From Trebonia sp963774945 (GTDB lineage Bacteria > Actinomycetota > Actinomycetes > Streptosporangiales > Streptosporangiaceae): a DNA stretch of 64,000 nucleotides. Positions within the stretch are counted from its first letter, which is position 1, and each line of letters begins with the position of its first letter. Position numbers and translations under genes: made by a program. Location: contig CAVZHA010000027.1 of NCBI GenBank assembly GCA_963774945.1, positions 1,736,001 through 1,800,000 on the forward strand. The letters are read 5' to 3'. Of the stretch, positions 26,543-35,305 are shown in pieces. Under the pieces are notes generated by a model. The model had not been told where the DNA came from. It saw nothing but the letters and a program-made list of their open reading frames with translations, and searched no databases.

Positions 26543-27253
26543 GCCGGCCAGCGCGACGACGATGCGCAGCAGCCGGACCGGGAGATGGCGGACCAGGTGC
26601 TGGCCGGCGAAGCTGCCGACGGCGAAGCCGAGCGCCAGCAGCGGCACGAACGCCCAGTCGACCGGCGCGTAGCAGGCGAAGATCACCGCCGCGACCAGGT
26701 TCGCGGCGCCCCCGACGACATTCTTGATCGCGTTGACGCGGATCAGCGACTCGGTCAGGGTCGCGGCCAGGATCGCCAGCATCAGCACCCCGCCGGCGGC
26801 GCCGAAGTAGCCGACGTAGACCGCCACCGCGAACAGCGCGGCGAGCCGCCACCGGGACCGCTCGGCGCCGGGTCGCGGCGCCAGCGCCCGGAGCCTCGGC
26901 TGCAGGATCAGCACCACCGACGAGCTCGCGATCAGCACCGGGACCACGTAGGCGAAGGCCCCGGGCGGGGCCACCAGCAGGATCGTCGCGCCGACGGCGC
27001 CGCCCGCGGCGGTGACGGCGGCCAGCCGCAGCACCCGGTCGCGCTGGCCCGCCAGTTCCGGGCGCGAGCCGAGCATGCCGCCGGGGACGGAGAACACCAG
27101 CGCCATCGTGTTGGTGACGTTGGCGGCGAGCGGCGGCAGGCCGAGCGCGAGCAGCGCCGGATAGGAGACCATGCTGGCGACGGCGGCGACCGACGCTGCG
27201 ATCCCGCCGCCCACGCCGGCCGCGATGAGGGCGCACGCCAGATAAATCGTCAT
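26501..27253 (-). CDS. TSUP-family (TauE/SafE) membrane permease
   Basis: A 250-residue sulfite-exporter/TauE family protein. MVSYPALLALGLPPLAANVTNTMAL with GLPP and N-x-T, then VYVGYFGAAGGVLMLAIL (the G-x-x-G-x-G-G motif of the second repeat), LIRVNAIKNVV and AVGSFAGQHL are hallmarks. About eight membrane segments. Start at ATG 27253. Members export sulfite, sulfonates or organic acids; the substrate here is unknown. Confidence 0.87.
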   Translation of the reverse strand: MTIYLACALIAAGVGGGIAASVAAVASMVSYPALLALGLPPLAANVTNTMALVFSVPGGMLGSRPELAGQRDRVLRLAAVTAAGGAVGATILLVAPPGAFAYVVPVLIASSSVVLILQPRLRALAPRPGAERSRWRLAALFAVAVYVGYFGAAGGVLMLAILAATLTESLIRVNAIKNVVGGAANLVAAVIFACYAPVDWAFVPLLALGFAVGSFAGQHLVRHLPVRLLRIVVALAGLGLAVKLGASAYG

Positions 27254-27439
27254 AGACGCCTTTAAGCATCGGTGATTGGCGGGGGTGTCGCATAACGGTG
27301 CGGACTGTGACATTGGCCGCAGTGATGTCGTTTGCTCGGAGAGTCAAAATCTTTTCCCTATCGAACGGACCGTGGGTTTCACTGGACCCGCCCGCATGGC
27401 TTCAGCGGTGGCGAACTTCAATCGTGGTGAAATAGTGCG

Positions 27440-29128
27440 GTGAATTCGCCCGGTGGCTCTGTCGCGATGATGGACGACGTAGCGATCGCGGCCGATGTGG
27501 CCACCGTGGCCGACGCGGCGGGCCTGCCGGATGGGCGAGCTTCCCGGGTCCCGCGGCTGCTGGTCGGCGGCGCCTGGACGGTCGCGGCGGTGGCCGCCTT
27601 CGCCGTCTACCTGCGGCTGGCAGGCACCCGGGCGGTCAACTCGGACGGCGCCTCGACCGCGCTGGCAGCGTGGGACATGCTGCACGGCAACGTGCTGCTG
27701 CGCGGCTGGTCGCTGCCGGACGCCAACTTCTCCACCACCGAGGTACCGCAGTACGCGCTGGTCGAGCTAGTGGTCGGGCTCGACCAGAACGTCGTGCACA
27801 TCGCCGCGGCGATGACCTACACGCTCGCGCTGCTGCTGGTCGCGCTGGTGGCGAAGGCGGCGGCGACCGGCCGGGAGGCGGCCGCGCGGATCGCGATCGG
27901 CGTCGGGATCATGCTCGCCCCGCAGCTCGGGTCTGGCACCAACGTGCTCGTCTCCTCCCCCGACCATTTCGGCACGTCGGTGCCGCTGCTGCTGATCCTG
28001 CTCATCATCGACCGGGTCCGGCGCCCGCGCTGGTGGGTGCCGGTAATCGTGTCGCTGCTGCTGGCGTGGGCGCAGCTGGCGGACTCGGTCGTGCTGCTGG
28101 TGGCCGTGATCCCGCTCGCCGTCGTGTGCGCGTTCCGGGTGGCGCGGTCGCAGCAGCGGCTCGCGGCCCGCTGGTATGAGATCGCGCTGGCGGGCGGGGC
28201 CGTCGCCGGTTTCGCCCTCGCGCAGATCGGCTACCAGGTCATCCACGCGTTCGGCGGCTACACCGAGCAGCCGCTCGGCACCCAGCCGGCGCCGCTGGGC
28301 GAGATCTTCTCGCACAACCTGCCGATCGCGGCCCAGAGCCTGCTGCTGCTGCCGGGGGCCGACTTCCTCGGACTTCCGGCCGGAGCCGGCACCCTCTTCG
28401 TCGCGCTGCACCTGGTCGGGGCGGCGGTGGCGGCGGTCGCGATCGGGCTCGCGGTCTGGCGGTTCGGCCGCCGGGATGCCAACCCGGTCGGGGGCCTGAC
28501 CGGCCAGCTGCTGGTGGCCGGGATCGTGATCAATTTCGCTGCCTTCGTGGCGACCACCCACGTCTTCACCGTCGCCTCCGCGCGGGAGATCGCGCCGGCG
28601 CTGCCGTTCGCGGCCGCGCTGGCCGGCCGCGAACTCGGGCCCGGTCTTGGCGCCCCGGCTCGGCGCGGCCGTCGGCTCCGCCGGGCCGGGGTCGCAGCGC
28701 TCGGTCTGGTGCTGGCCGGGTACCTCGCCGGGCTCGGTCTGGAGCTGACCGGGCCTGACCGCGCCCGCCGCAGGACGCGCAGCTGACGGCGTGGCTGGAG
28801 AGCCACCCGATCGGGGCCGGCCTGTCCGGCTACTGGGAGGCCAACGTCGTGACGCTGACCAGCGGCGGCCGGGCCGAGGTACGGCCGGTGACGATCACCG
28901 ACGGGCGGTCGTCGCCGACCGGGGGCGAGGTCAGGGCCGAGTGGTTCAACCCGGGCCTGTTCCCTGGTCGACTTCGTGGTGCTGTTCCCCGGCATCGGCG
29001 GGTACCCCGGGTTCACCGACCGGCAGGCGGTTCTCGCTACCTTCGGGAAGCCCGGCCGGGTGTACCACGTCGGGGCGTACACGATCCTCTGGTGGCCCAG
29101 GAACCTGCTGAGCGACATCCCCGGGTGA
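27440..29128 (+). CDS. Multi-spanning membrane protein, glycosyltransferase-like, two frameshifts
   Basis: The N-terminal 440 residues are a membrane protein with about ten hydrophobic segments: YLRLAGTRAVNSDGAST with an acidic loop, WDMLHGNVLLRGW, and DHFGTSVPLLLILLIIDR. This arrangement resembles PMT/ArnT-like GT-C proteins. The frame breaks at about 28780 and 28965. The restored C-terminus is a soluble domain (LTAWLESHPIGAGLSGYWEA, then VDFVVLFPGIGGYPGFTD and ILWWPRNLLSDIPG). The start may be GTG 27440 or one of the ATGs near 27467. Function not assigned beyond fold type. Confidence 0.68.
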
Positions 29129-29251
29129 CTGGGTGCTGGCTGGTGCGGGGCGGGCGTGCCACGGTGCTGCGCCGCGCTGCGCTGCGGTGTGTGGCGCGCT
29201 GCGCTGCGGTGTGTTGCGCTTCGCGCTTCTTGCTGTTATCTCGGCGAGTGT
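29129..29251. other. Low-complexity gap with short direct repeats
   Basis: No gene. CGCTGCGCTGCGGTGTGT is repeated about 24 bases apart (from about 29174). CGCGCTTCTTGCTGTTATC (29222-29240) is identical to 16150-16168, which there lies in the dehydrogenase remnant. Confidence 0.6.
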
Positions 29252-29402
29252 CTGGTCGGCTACGCCGTCGCTGGGTTCCCGATGCCTGTCGGCTACGCCA
29301 TCGACAGATTTCGGATCCTGTCGGCTACGCCATCGACCGCGCCTATTGGTGTCGCTGGCGTAGCTGACAGGTGGCGTTTGGTGTCGGTGGCGTAGGCGAC
29401 AG
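29252..29402. repeat. Five-unit array of a 20-bp repeat in head-to-head orientation
   Basis: Forward units (CTGTCGGCTACGCCATCGAC or near) lie at 29252-29271, 29286-29305 and 29318-29337. Inverted units (GTCGCTGGCGTAGCTGACAG and GTCGGTGGCGTAGGCGACAG) lie at 29351-29370 and 29383-29402. Centre spacing is 32-34 bases throughout, and the spacers differ. The two halves can pair to form large hairpins. It does not look like CRISPR: the repeats are short, imperfect and change orientation, and there is no cas gene. Confidence 0.8.
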
Positions 29403-29627
29403 GTCCCGGTGGGGCGGGTGGGGCGGCGACGGGTGGGGGTTGGGCGGTGGCGGCGGCGACGGGTGGCGGTGGGGGCGGCGACAGGTGGGGGTGGGGCCGT
29501 GGCGTCGGCGAGGGGTCCTCGGTGGGGGCGGTGGCGGCGGCGATGGGTCGCGACGGGTGGGGGGTCATGGAGGGGGTGGGCGGAGCAACGGTCCGTTAGG
29601 GATGACTGATTTGCAGCTTTTGGGCTT
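29403..29627. other. G-rich low-complexity gap
   Basis: The plus strand is built of GGTGGGGGC / GGCGGCGACGGG-like blocks with many runs of three to five G, able in principle to form G-quadruplexes. Frames across it give only Gly/Arg/Trp or Pro/Ala repeats. No gene is supported. Confidence 0.6.
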
Positions 29628-30595
29628 TTAGCGGTGCGGGGCGGGCGGCGGGACCAGCTTGTCGATGGCGGCCAGCTGGTCGTCGGTCGGCTGCCACTGG
29701 CCTGCGGCGGCGTTGGCCCGGACCTGGGCGGCGGAGGTGGCGCCGGCGATCACCGAGGAGCAGCCGGGCTGGGCGGCGAGGCCGCCGATGGCGATCTGCG
29801 AGGAGCGAGACGCCCTGCTCCTCGCCCCACGCGATCAGCGACTCGACCGCGTCGAGCTTGGCGTCGGTGACGTAGCCGGCCCGGCGCGGCTCGGCCAGCC
29901 TGGTGCCCTCGGGGACGCGCCTGGCCGCGGCGGACCTTGCCGGTGAGCAGGCCGTTGGCGAGCGGGAAGAAGGGCAGCAGGCCGACGCCGAAGTGCAGCG
30001 AGGCCGGCACCACCTCGCGCTCGGCGTCGCGCTCGAGCAGCGACCAGTGGTTCTGGGCGGAGATGAACGGGGTGCGGCCGGACGCCACGGCGGTGTGGGC
30101 GGCGTCGGCGATCTGCCAGCCGGAGAGGTTGGAGTGGCCGAGGTAGCGGACCTTGCCCTCGGTGACGAGCTCGTCGAGGGCGGCCAGGGTCTCCTCGATC
30201 GGGGTCACCGGGTCGGGGGTGTGCAGCTGGTACAGGTCGATGTAGTCGGTCTTCAGCCGGGTCGAGGGACTTCTCGACCGCGATCTTGATGTAGTTGCGG
30301 CCGCCCTTGGCGCCCGCCGCCGGGCCGTAGCCCATGTCGGCGCTCCTGGTGGCCGAACTTGGTGGCGAGCACGACCTTGTCCCGGCGGCCCTGCAGGACC
30401 TCGCCGAGCGCGAGTCTCGGACGCGCCCGCGCCGCCGTAGGTCTCGGCGGTGTCGAAGAGCGTGATGCCCTCGTCGATGGCGGCGTCGACGACCGCCCGG
30501 GTCTGCTCGACGTCGAGCCGGCCGCCGAAGTTATTGCAGCCGAGGCCTACCACCGAGACGAGCAGGCCGGAGTCACCCAGGGTTCCGTAGCGCAT
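29628..30595 (-). CDS. Aldo/keto reductase, about five frameshifts
   Basis: Start MRYGTLGDSGLLVSVVGLGC with catalytic Asp/Tyr in FDTAETYGG, then GYGPAAGAKGGRNYIK, TDYIDLYQLHTPDPVTPIEE, YLGHSNLSGWQIADA, ISAQNHWSLLERDAE and FFPLANGLLTGKVRRG in order, and a C-terminal AIGGLAAQPG...SVIAGATSA segment ending PPAPHR. These pieces lie in changing frames, with breaks near 30415, 30348, 30265, 29935 and 29803. Together they make a full-length AKR of the actinobacterial type. Either a true pseudogene or a region of poor base calling; the same defect in essential genes favours the latter. Confidence 0.72.
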
Positions 30596-31051
30596 GGTTC
30601 CGCATCCTACGCCCGGCGGCCGGCGGGCCTTTTATCGGGTAATGATGCGATTCGACGGAAAAAACTCCACGCAATTGCTTGCGTGCCGCTGATATCGTGA
30701 GCTTACAGTTGCTGCTCAGCGCGGCTGAACGCGGAATGATATTCACCGCGCAATTCCATCCGCGGGTAATCCGGCGTCCCCGGCCGCGAGGCGGCCGAGC
30801 CCGGCTGTGCGTGCACGATCCGGAGGTCACGTGCATGCACGACACGCGGAGGGCCGGAGCCGGGGCGGGCGGCGCGTCGAGACCCCGGTTGGAAGCGCGT
30901 GCGCCGGCTGGCGGGAGGCGCTAACGTGAGGGTCGGATAGCCGACCTGGAATCGCATATGCGATATCATCGGGTGACGCCGCAAGGTCGGGCCCCGCCGG
31001 CGCAATTGCGTGCCAGTCGCGTGCATCGAATATACCGAGGAGGTCGGTGTC
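30596..31051. promoter_or_regulatory. Palindrome-rich divergent region upstream of XRE regulator
   Basis: This 456-base gap contains CACGCAA-N4-TTGCGTG (30668-30685), CGTGCATGCACG (30830-30841, perfect), CGCATATGCG (30953-30962, perfect) and CGCAATTGCG (31001-31010, perfect). The last two are 48 bases apart, just upstream of the XRE gene at 31052. CGCAATTGC recurs at 30670-30678 and 31001-31009. These are candidate operators for the neighbouring XRE proteins. No open frame in the gap resembles a known protein. Confidence 0.5.
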
Positions 31052-31926
31052 GTGCCTGATTCTTCCGAGGGGCCAACCGTCCTGCGCATCCTGCTTGGCT
31101 CTCACCTGCGGCGGCTCCGGGAGTCCCGCGGCATCACCGCCCGGCAGGCGGCCGCGCAAGATCCGTGCGTCGGAATCCAAGATCAGCCGTATCGAGCTTG
31201 GCAGGAACGCGATCCGCGAGATCGACGTGCTCGACCTGCTGACGCTGTACGGGGTGGACCCGCGCGAGCGCGAGCAGCTGCTCAGCCTGGCCGAGCAGTC
31301 GAACAAGCCCGGGCTGGTGGCACCGGTACAACGACATCCTGCCCGACTGGTTCCAGGCCTACGTCGGCATGGAAGAGGCGGCGCGCTCGATCCGGGTGTA
31401 CGAGGCGCAGTTCATCCCCGGGCTGCTGCAGACCGAGGAGTACGCGTCCGCCGTGATCTCGCTCGGCGACTTCCCCGTCGACCAGGCCGACCGGCTGGTG
31501 GTGCTGCGCAAGGAGCGCCAGCGCCGGTTCCGCGAGGACCGGCTCAAGCTCTGGATCGTGCTCGACGAGGCCGCGCTGCGCCGCCCGGTGGCCGGCCGCA
31601 AGGCGCAGCTCGAGCAGCTCGCCTATCTGCGCGAGGCCTGCCAGAGCCCGACGCTCACCCTCCAGGTCATCCCGTACGGCGCGGGCGGGCACGCGGCGCC
31701 GACCGGGTTCAGCATCCTCCGGTTCGCCGAGCGCGACCTGCCCGATGTCGTCTACGTGGAGAACCTGACCAGCGCGCTCTACCTCGACAAGCAGGCCGAC
31801 GTGGACCGGTACCTGCTCGCCATGGAGCGGCTGTCGATCGTGGCGCACGAGCCGAATGAGACCACCGGGATCCTCGACGAGATCATCAGGCAGCTGGAGA
31901 GCGAAGGTCCCGAGACGACGAGCTGA
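31052..31926 (+). CDS. XRE-family regulator with DUF5753 domain (WhiJ-like), two frameshifts
   Basis: The GTG at 31052 follows GAGGAGGT. The N-terminal helix-turn-helix (LRILLGSHLRRLRESRGITA, then SESKISRIELGRNAIREIDV) is split by a +1 frameshift near 31155. A second +1 near 31318 precedes the DUF5753 domain: WFQAYVGMEEAARSIRVYE, FIPGLLQTEEYA, RRFREDRLKLWIVLDEAAL and LEQLAYLRE. This is the architecture of Streptomyces WhiJ-type regulators, whose partners are DUF397 proteins and HATPase proteins. Both are encoded within 2.5 kb here. Confidence 0.85.
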
Positions 31927-31934
31927 CCGGCGGC

Positions 31935-31970
31935 GACGGCGGGTTCCCGCGTGCGCGGGAACCCGCCGTC
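31935..31970. terminator. Bidirectional terminator, perfect 16-bp stem
   Basis: GACGGCGGGTTCCCGC (31935-31950), loop GTGC, and GCGGGAACCCGCCGTC (31955-31970) pair completely. It lies between the converging XRE and DUF397 genes and is followed by a pyrimidine-rich stretch on the plus strand. It can serve both. Confidence 0.88.
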
Positions 31971-31984
31971 TGCTCTCTCCCCGG

Positions 31985-32194
31985 CTACGCCAGCGGCAGG
32001 TCGAACTCGCCGTTCTTGGCACCAACCAGGAACGCCTCCCACTCGCGGCGGGTGTAGACGTGCGGCGCCTTGACGCGGTCCTTCGAATCGCGGACGGCAA
32101 CGCCGCCGCCGGGCAGATGCGCCACCTCGACGCAGTTGCCGGCCGCGCTGGCGCTGCTCTTGAACCAATGCAGGTTGCCTAGCTCCCTTTCCAT
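31985..32194 (-). CDS. DUF397 protein
   Basis: A 69-residue protein with the complete DUF397 signature: LHWFKSSASAAGNCVEVAHL, then GVAVRDSKD and WEAFLVGAKNGEFD. The ATG at 32194 follows GGGAGGAAACGA; an in-frame start 60 bases upstream lacks that site. DUF397 proteins pair with adjacent DUF5753 XRE regulators and influence development and antibiotic production in Streptomyces; the mechanism resembles a toxin-antitoxin or regulator-antagonist couple. It follows the XRE gene at 32271-33126 on the same strand. Confidence 0.9.
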   Translation of the reverse strand: MERELGNLHWFKSSASAAGNCVEVAHLPGGGVAVRDSKDRVKAPHVYTRREWEAFLVGAKNGEFDLPLA

Positions 32195-32241
32195 TCGTTT
32201 CCTCCCATTGATTTCCCTATTTCCCCTATTCTTTTGTGCGC

Positions 32242-32268
32242 CCCTGGCTGCCACCCCAGTAGCCAGGG
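32242..32268 (-). terminator. Hairpin between XRE and DUF397 genes
   Basis: CCCTGGCT (32242-32249) and AGCCAGGG (32261-32268) form a perfect 8-bp stem with an 11-base loop, beginning 2 bases past the XRE stop on the minus strand. An A-rich tract follows rather than T, so this may attenuate rather than end transcription into the DUF397 gene. Confidence 0.5.
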
Positions 32269-32270
32269 CC

Positions 32271-33126
32271 TCAGCGAAGTTCGTGCGCCGCCTGGGCGAT
32301 CATGTCGGCCGACGCGCCGGGCGCGAGCGCCGCCGCGATGAGCCGGTCGAAGGCCTCGGCCCGCAGCCGCATCTCCCGGTCCTTCTCCAGGTAGATGTTG
32401 CCGGCCACCGACTCGACGTAGGAGACCTGCGAGTCGGACCGGTTCGGGAACTCGAGGATCGTGAACGGGCCGCCGTGCCCCGCGTGCGCGCCGCAGGAGA
32501 ACGGGCAGGATCTGCACGGTCAGCCCGGGCCGCTCCGCCATCGCCAGCAGGTGCTCGAGCTGGGCGCACATCACCTCGGTGCCGCCGACCGGCCGCCTGA
32601 TCACCGCCTCGTCGAGGATCGCCCACAGCTCGAGCGGCGGATCGTCGTCGAGCCTGCGCTGCCGCTCGATCCGCAGGTCGACCAGGCGTTCGATCTGCTC
32701 GGCGGCGTGCCGCGGGAACATCTCGCGCAGCACCGCGCGCGCGTAGTCCGGCGTCTGCAGCAGCCCGTGCACGACGGAGATCTCGTAGCCGCGGATCGCG
32801 GCCGTCTCGGCCTCGAGCCCGACGTAGATGTCGAACCCGCTCGGCAGCACGTCGTCGTAGGCCGCCCACCAGCCCTTGCGGTGGCCCTCGCGGGCCATGT
32901 CGACGAGGACCTGGCGCTGCTCGGCGTCGGTGACGCCGTAGGTCTCGAGCATCTGGTTCAGGTAGGCCGACTTGGTCGGGGCCTTGCCGGTCTCGATGCG
33001 GGACAGGGTGGACGGCGCGACGCCCAGCTGCGCGGCCACTTCCTCCAGCTTGAACCCGTTGGATTCGCGCAGCCTGCGCAGTTCGGTGCCGAGACGCCTT
33101 CTGCGCACCGTCGGACCGGTAGTCAT
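32271..33126 (-). CDS. XRE-family regulator with DUF5753 domain (WhiJ-like), one frameshift
   Basis: Helix-turn-helix at about residues 10-65 (LGTELRRLRESNGFKLEEVA, LGVAPSTLSRIETGKAPTKS), then DUF5753: YVGLEAETAAIRGYEISVVH, GLLQTPDYARAVLREMFP, RQRRLDDDPPLELWAILDEA and AQLEHLLAMAE. A +1 shift near 32490 is followed by the family C-terminus (GHGGPFTILEFPN, SYVESVAGNIYLEKD). Paralogous to the product of 31052-31926. It is divergent from the HATPase gene and precedes the DUF397 gene, giving the canonical three-gene locus. Confidence 0.88.
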
Positions 33127-33493
33127 CGCGGGCCCACCTCCTCCAGCGCGGACGTCGTCACATTCTGATCATGTAATTAAAGCGCGCGCGAGCACGACGC
33201 GCAGACGGGATCGACGACAAAGCGTCCCTGACAAGTAGCACGCTACACGCAAACCAGCGGGAAATGAAATCCCAGGCGCGATTTCATCTGCTAGATTTGC
33301 CTCACGCACTTGCGTCGGATGATCTTGCAACTGCATTATGATGAACCCGGCGGGCCGCGCCGGGCGAGGACCGGCGGACGCCGCATGTGTTCACAAGTCC
33401 ATAAGAGTTATAAATTGGACATATGGTGCTTGTCGGAAATATGGTTCTTATCGGCTGCAGGAACAAAATGCGCACCACGGGAGGCACGCGCAG
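33127..33493. promoter_or_regulatory. Divergent control region of XRE and HATPase genes, with inverted repeat
   Basis: ATGAAATC (33264-33271) and GATTTCAT (33280-33287) form a perfect 8-bp inverted repeat with an 8-base spacer. ACGCACTTGCGT (33304-33315) resembles the CACGCAA/TTGCGTG palindrome upstream of the other XRE gene. The gap is AT-richer than its surroundings. Probable binding sites for the XRE proteins; no small gene is evident. Confidence 0.5.
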
Positions 33494-33935
33494 ATGAACA
33501 CCCCCCTGAAAAGCCGCTCCACCGCCATCCTCGGCTCGGCCACGATCCCCGGCCGGCCCGAGGAGGTCTCCGGGGCCCGCGCGTTCGTCGCGCGGACCCT
33601 GTCGGCCGCCGACAAGACGCCCTCGCTCGACTCCGACGCGGCCACCTTACTCACGTCCGAGCTGGTGACGAACGCCATCCAGCACACGGCGTCCGGCGCG
33701 CCGGGCGGCACGGTCACGATCGTGGTGGTCGACGTGCCCGACGGGGTGCTGGTCGAGGTCATCGACGACGGCTCGGACGGCACCCCGGTCGTCAAGCGCG
33801 ACGTGCTGACCACCAACGGCCACGGCCTGCTGCTGGTGCAGCAGCTCGCCGCGCAGTGGGGCTACCTGCGGGACCCGGCCGGGCACCACGGTCTGGTTCC
33901 ACCTGTCGTCGCACTGGTCGCCCGACGGCGGGTAG
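33494..33935 (+). CDS. HATPase_c domain protein (anti-sigma-factor-kinase-like), frameshift near the end
   Basis: A single Bergerat-type ATPase domain: ARAFVARTLSAADK, N-box DAATLLTSELVTNAIQHT (about 50-67), VEVIDDGSDGTPV (G1 box) and TNGHGLLLVQQLAAQWGY (G2 box). A +1 base near 33880 hides the normal ending TTVWFHLSSHWSPDGG, whose stop is at 33935. Proteins of this kind are SpoIIAB/RsbW-like and, in WhiJ loci, are the third partner beside XRE and DUF397 proteins. Confidence 0.87.
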
Positions 33936-35305
33936 CTATCGCGTTGTCGCGGTCTTGACGGCGTTGACGGCTGGATGGCGTTGGCGGCGTGGGTGGACGC
34001 GGCGGCGTGGGCGGACGCGGCGGCGGCGGCGAGCACGCCTGAGCAGATCGCGGCCACGTCGTCGTCGCCGGTCACGTACGGCGGCATCGTGTAGATCAGG
34101 TCGCGGAACGGCCGCAGCCAGACCCCGGCCTCGACCGCCGCCCGCGTCGCGGCCGCGATGTCGACGTCCGCGTCGAGCTGCACGACGCCGATCGCGCCGA
34201 GCACGCGCACGTCGGCGCACGCCCGGCAGGCCGGCGGCCGGCGCCAGCCCGGCCGCGAGCCCCGCCTCGATCCGCGCGACCTCGGCCTGCCAGCCGCGCG
34301 GGTACGTGTCCGAGCCGAGCAGCACGTCGAGCGAGGCGCCGGCGATCGCGCAGGCGAGCGGGTTGCCCATGAACGTCGGCCCGTGCGCCAGCACCGGCAG
34401 CTCGCCGCCGGCGATGCCGTCCGCGACCTCGGGCGTGCACAGCGTGGCCGCCAGCGTCAGGTAGCCGCCGGTCAGCGCCTTGCCGACGCACATCACGTCC
34501 GGCGACACGCCCGCGTGCTCGGCCGCGAAGAGCGTGCCGGTGCGGCCGAACCCGGTCGCGATCTCGTCGAAGACGAGCAGCACGCCGTGGTCGTCGCACG
34601 CCTCGCGCAGCACCCGCAGGTAGCCGGGGTCGTGGAAGCGCATCCCGCCCGCGCCCTGCACGACCGGCTCGACGATCACCGCCGCGAGCTCGTCCTTGCC
34701 CGCCTCGATGAGCTCGCCGCAGCTCGGCCGCGTAGGCCTCGTCGACGCCGGCGTCGAACCCGGCCGGCGGCAGCCCGGCGAAGACCTGCCGGGGCAGCAC
34801 GCCGTCCCACATCCGGTGCATGCCGCCCTCGGGGTCGCAGACCGACATCGCCATGAACGTGTCCCCGTGGTACCCGCCGCGCCAGGTCAGCAGCCTGGTC
34901 TTGGCGGGCAGGCCGCGGGAGCGCCAGTACTGCAGGCACATCTTCACCGCGACCTCGACGCTGACCGAGCCCGAGTCGCACAGGAAGACGTGCTCGAGCC
35001 CGTCCGGGGCGAGCTCGGCCAGCCGGTCGGCGAGGGCCACGGCGGGCTCGTGGGTCAGCCCGCCGAACATCACGTGGCTCATCCGGGACGAGCTGGTCGC
35101 GGGCGGCGGCGTCGAGCGCCGGGTGCGCGTACCCGTGGATCGCCGCCCACCAGGACGACATGCCGTCGATCAGCTCACGGCCGTCGGCCAGCCGCAGCCG
35201 CACCCCGTCGGCCGACTCGACGACGAGCGGCGCTGGCGCGCCGGGCATCGGCCCGTACGGATGCCAGACCCGCCGCCGGTCGACCTCGAGCAGGTCCTCG
35301 ATCAT
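33936..35305 (-). CDS. bioA: Adenosylmethionine-8-amino-7-oxononanoate aminotransferase, frameshifted
   Basis: A PLP enzyme of biotin synthesis, converting KAPA to DAPA with S-adenosylmethionine as amino donor. It has VWHPYGPM near the N-terminus, DGMSSWWAAIHGYAHPALD, HVFLCDSGSVSVEVAVKM, LTWRGGYHGDTFMAMSVCDP, FDEIATGFGRTG, the PLP Lys in CVGKALTGGYLTLA, HGPTFMGNPLACA and FRDLIYTMPPYV. The frame shifts by +1 at about 35090, 34725 and 34225. The exact end is uncertain: 33936 is the nearest stop consistent with family length. The ATG overlaps the der stop (ATGA). No other biotin genes are in the window. Confidence 0.87.

Noticed and set aside
29252..29402. Possible CRISPR array
   Set aside because: Repeats are 20 bp, imperfect and change orientation; spacers are about 12 bases; no cas genes are present.
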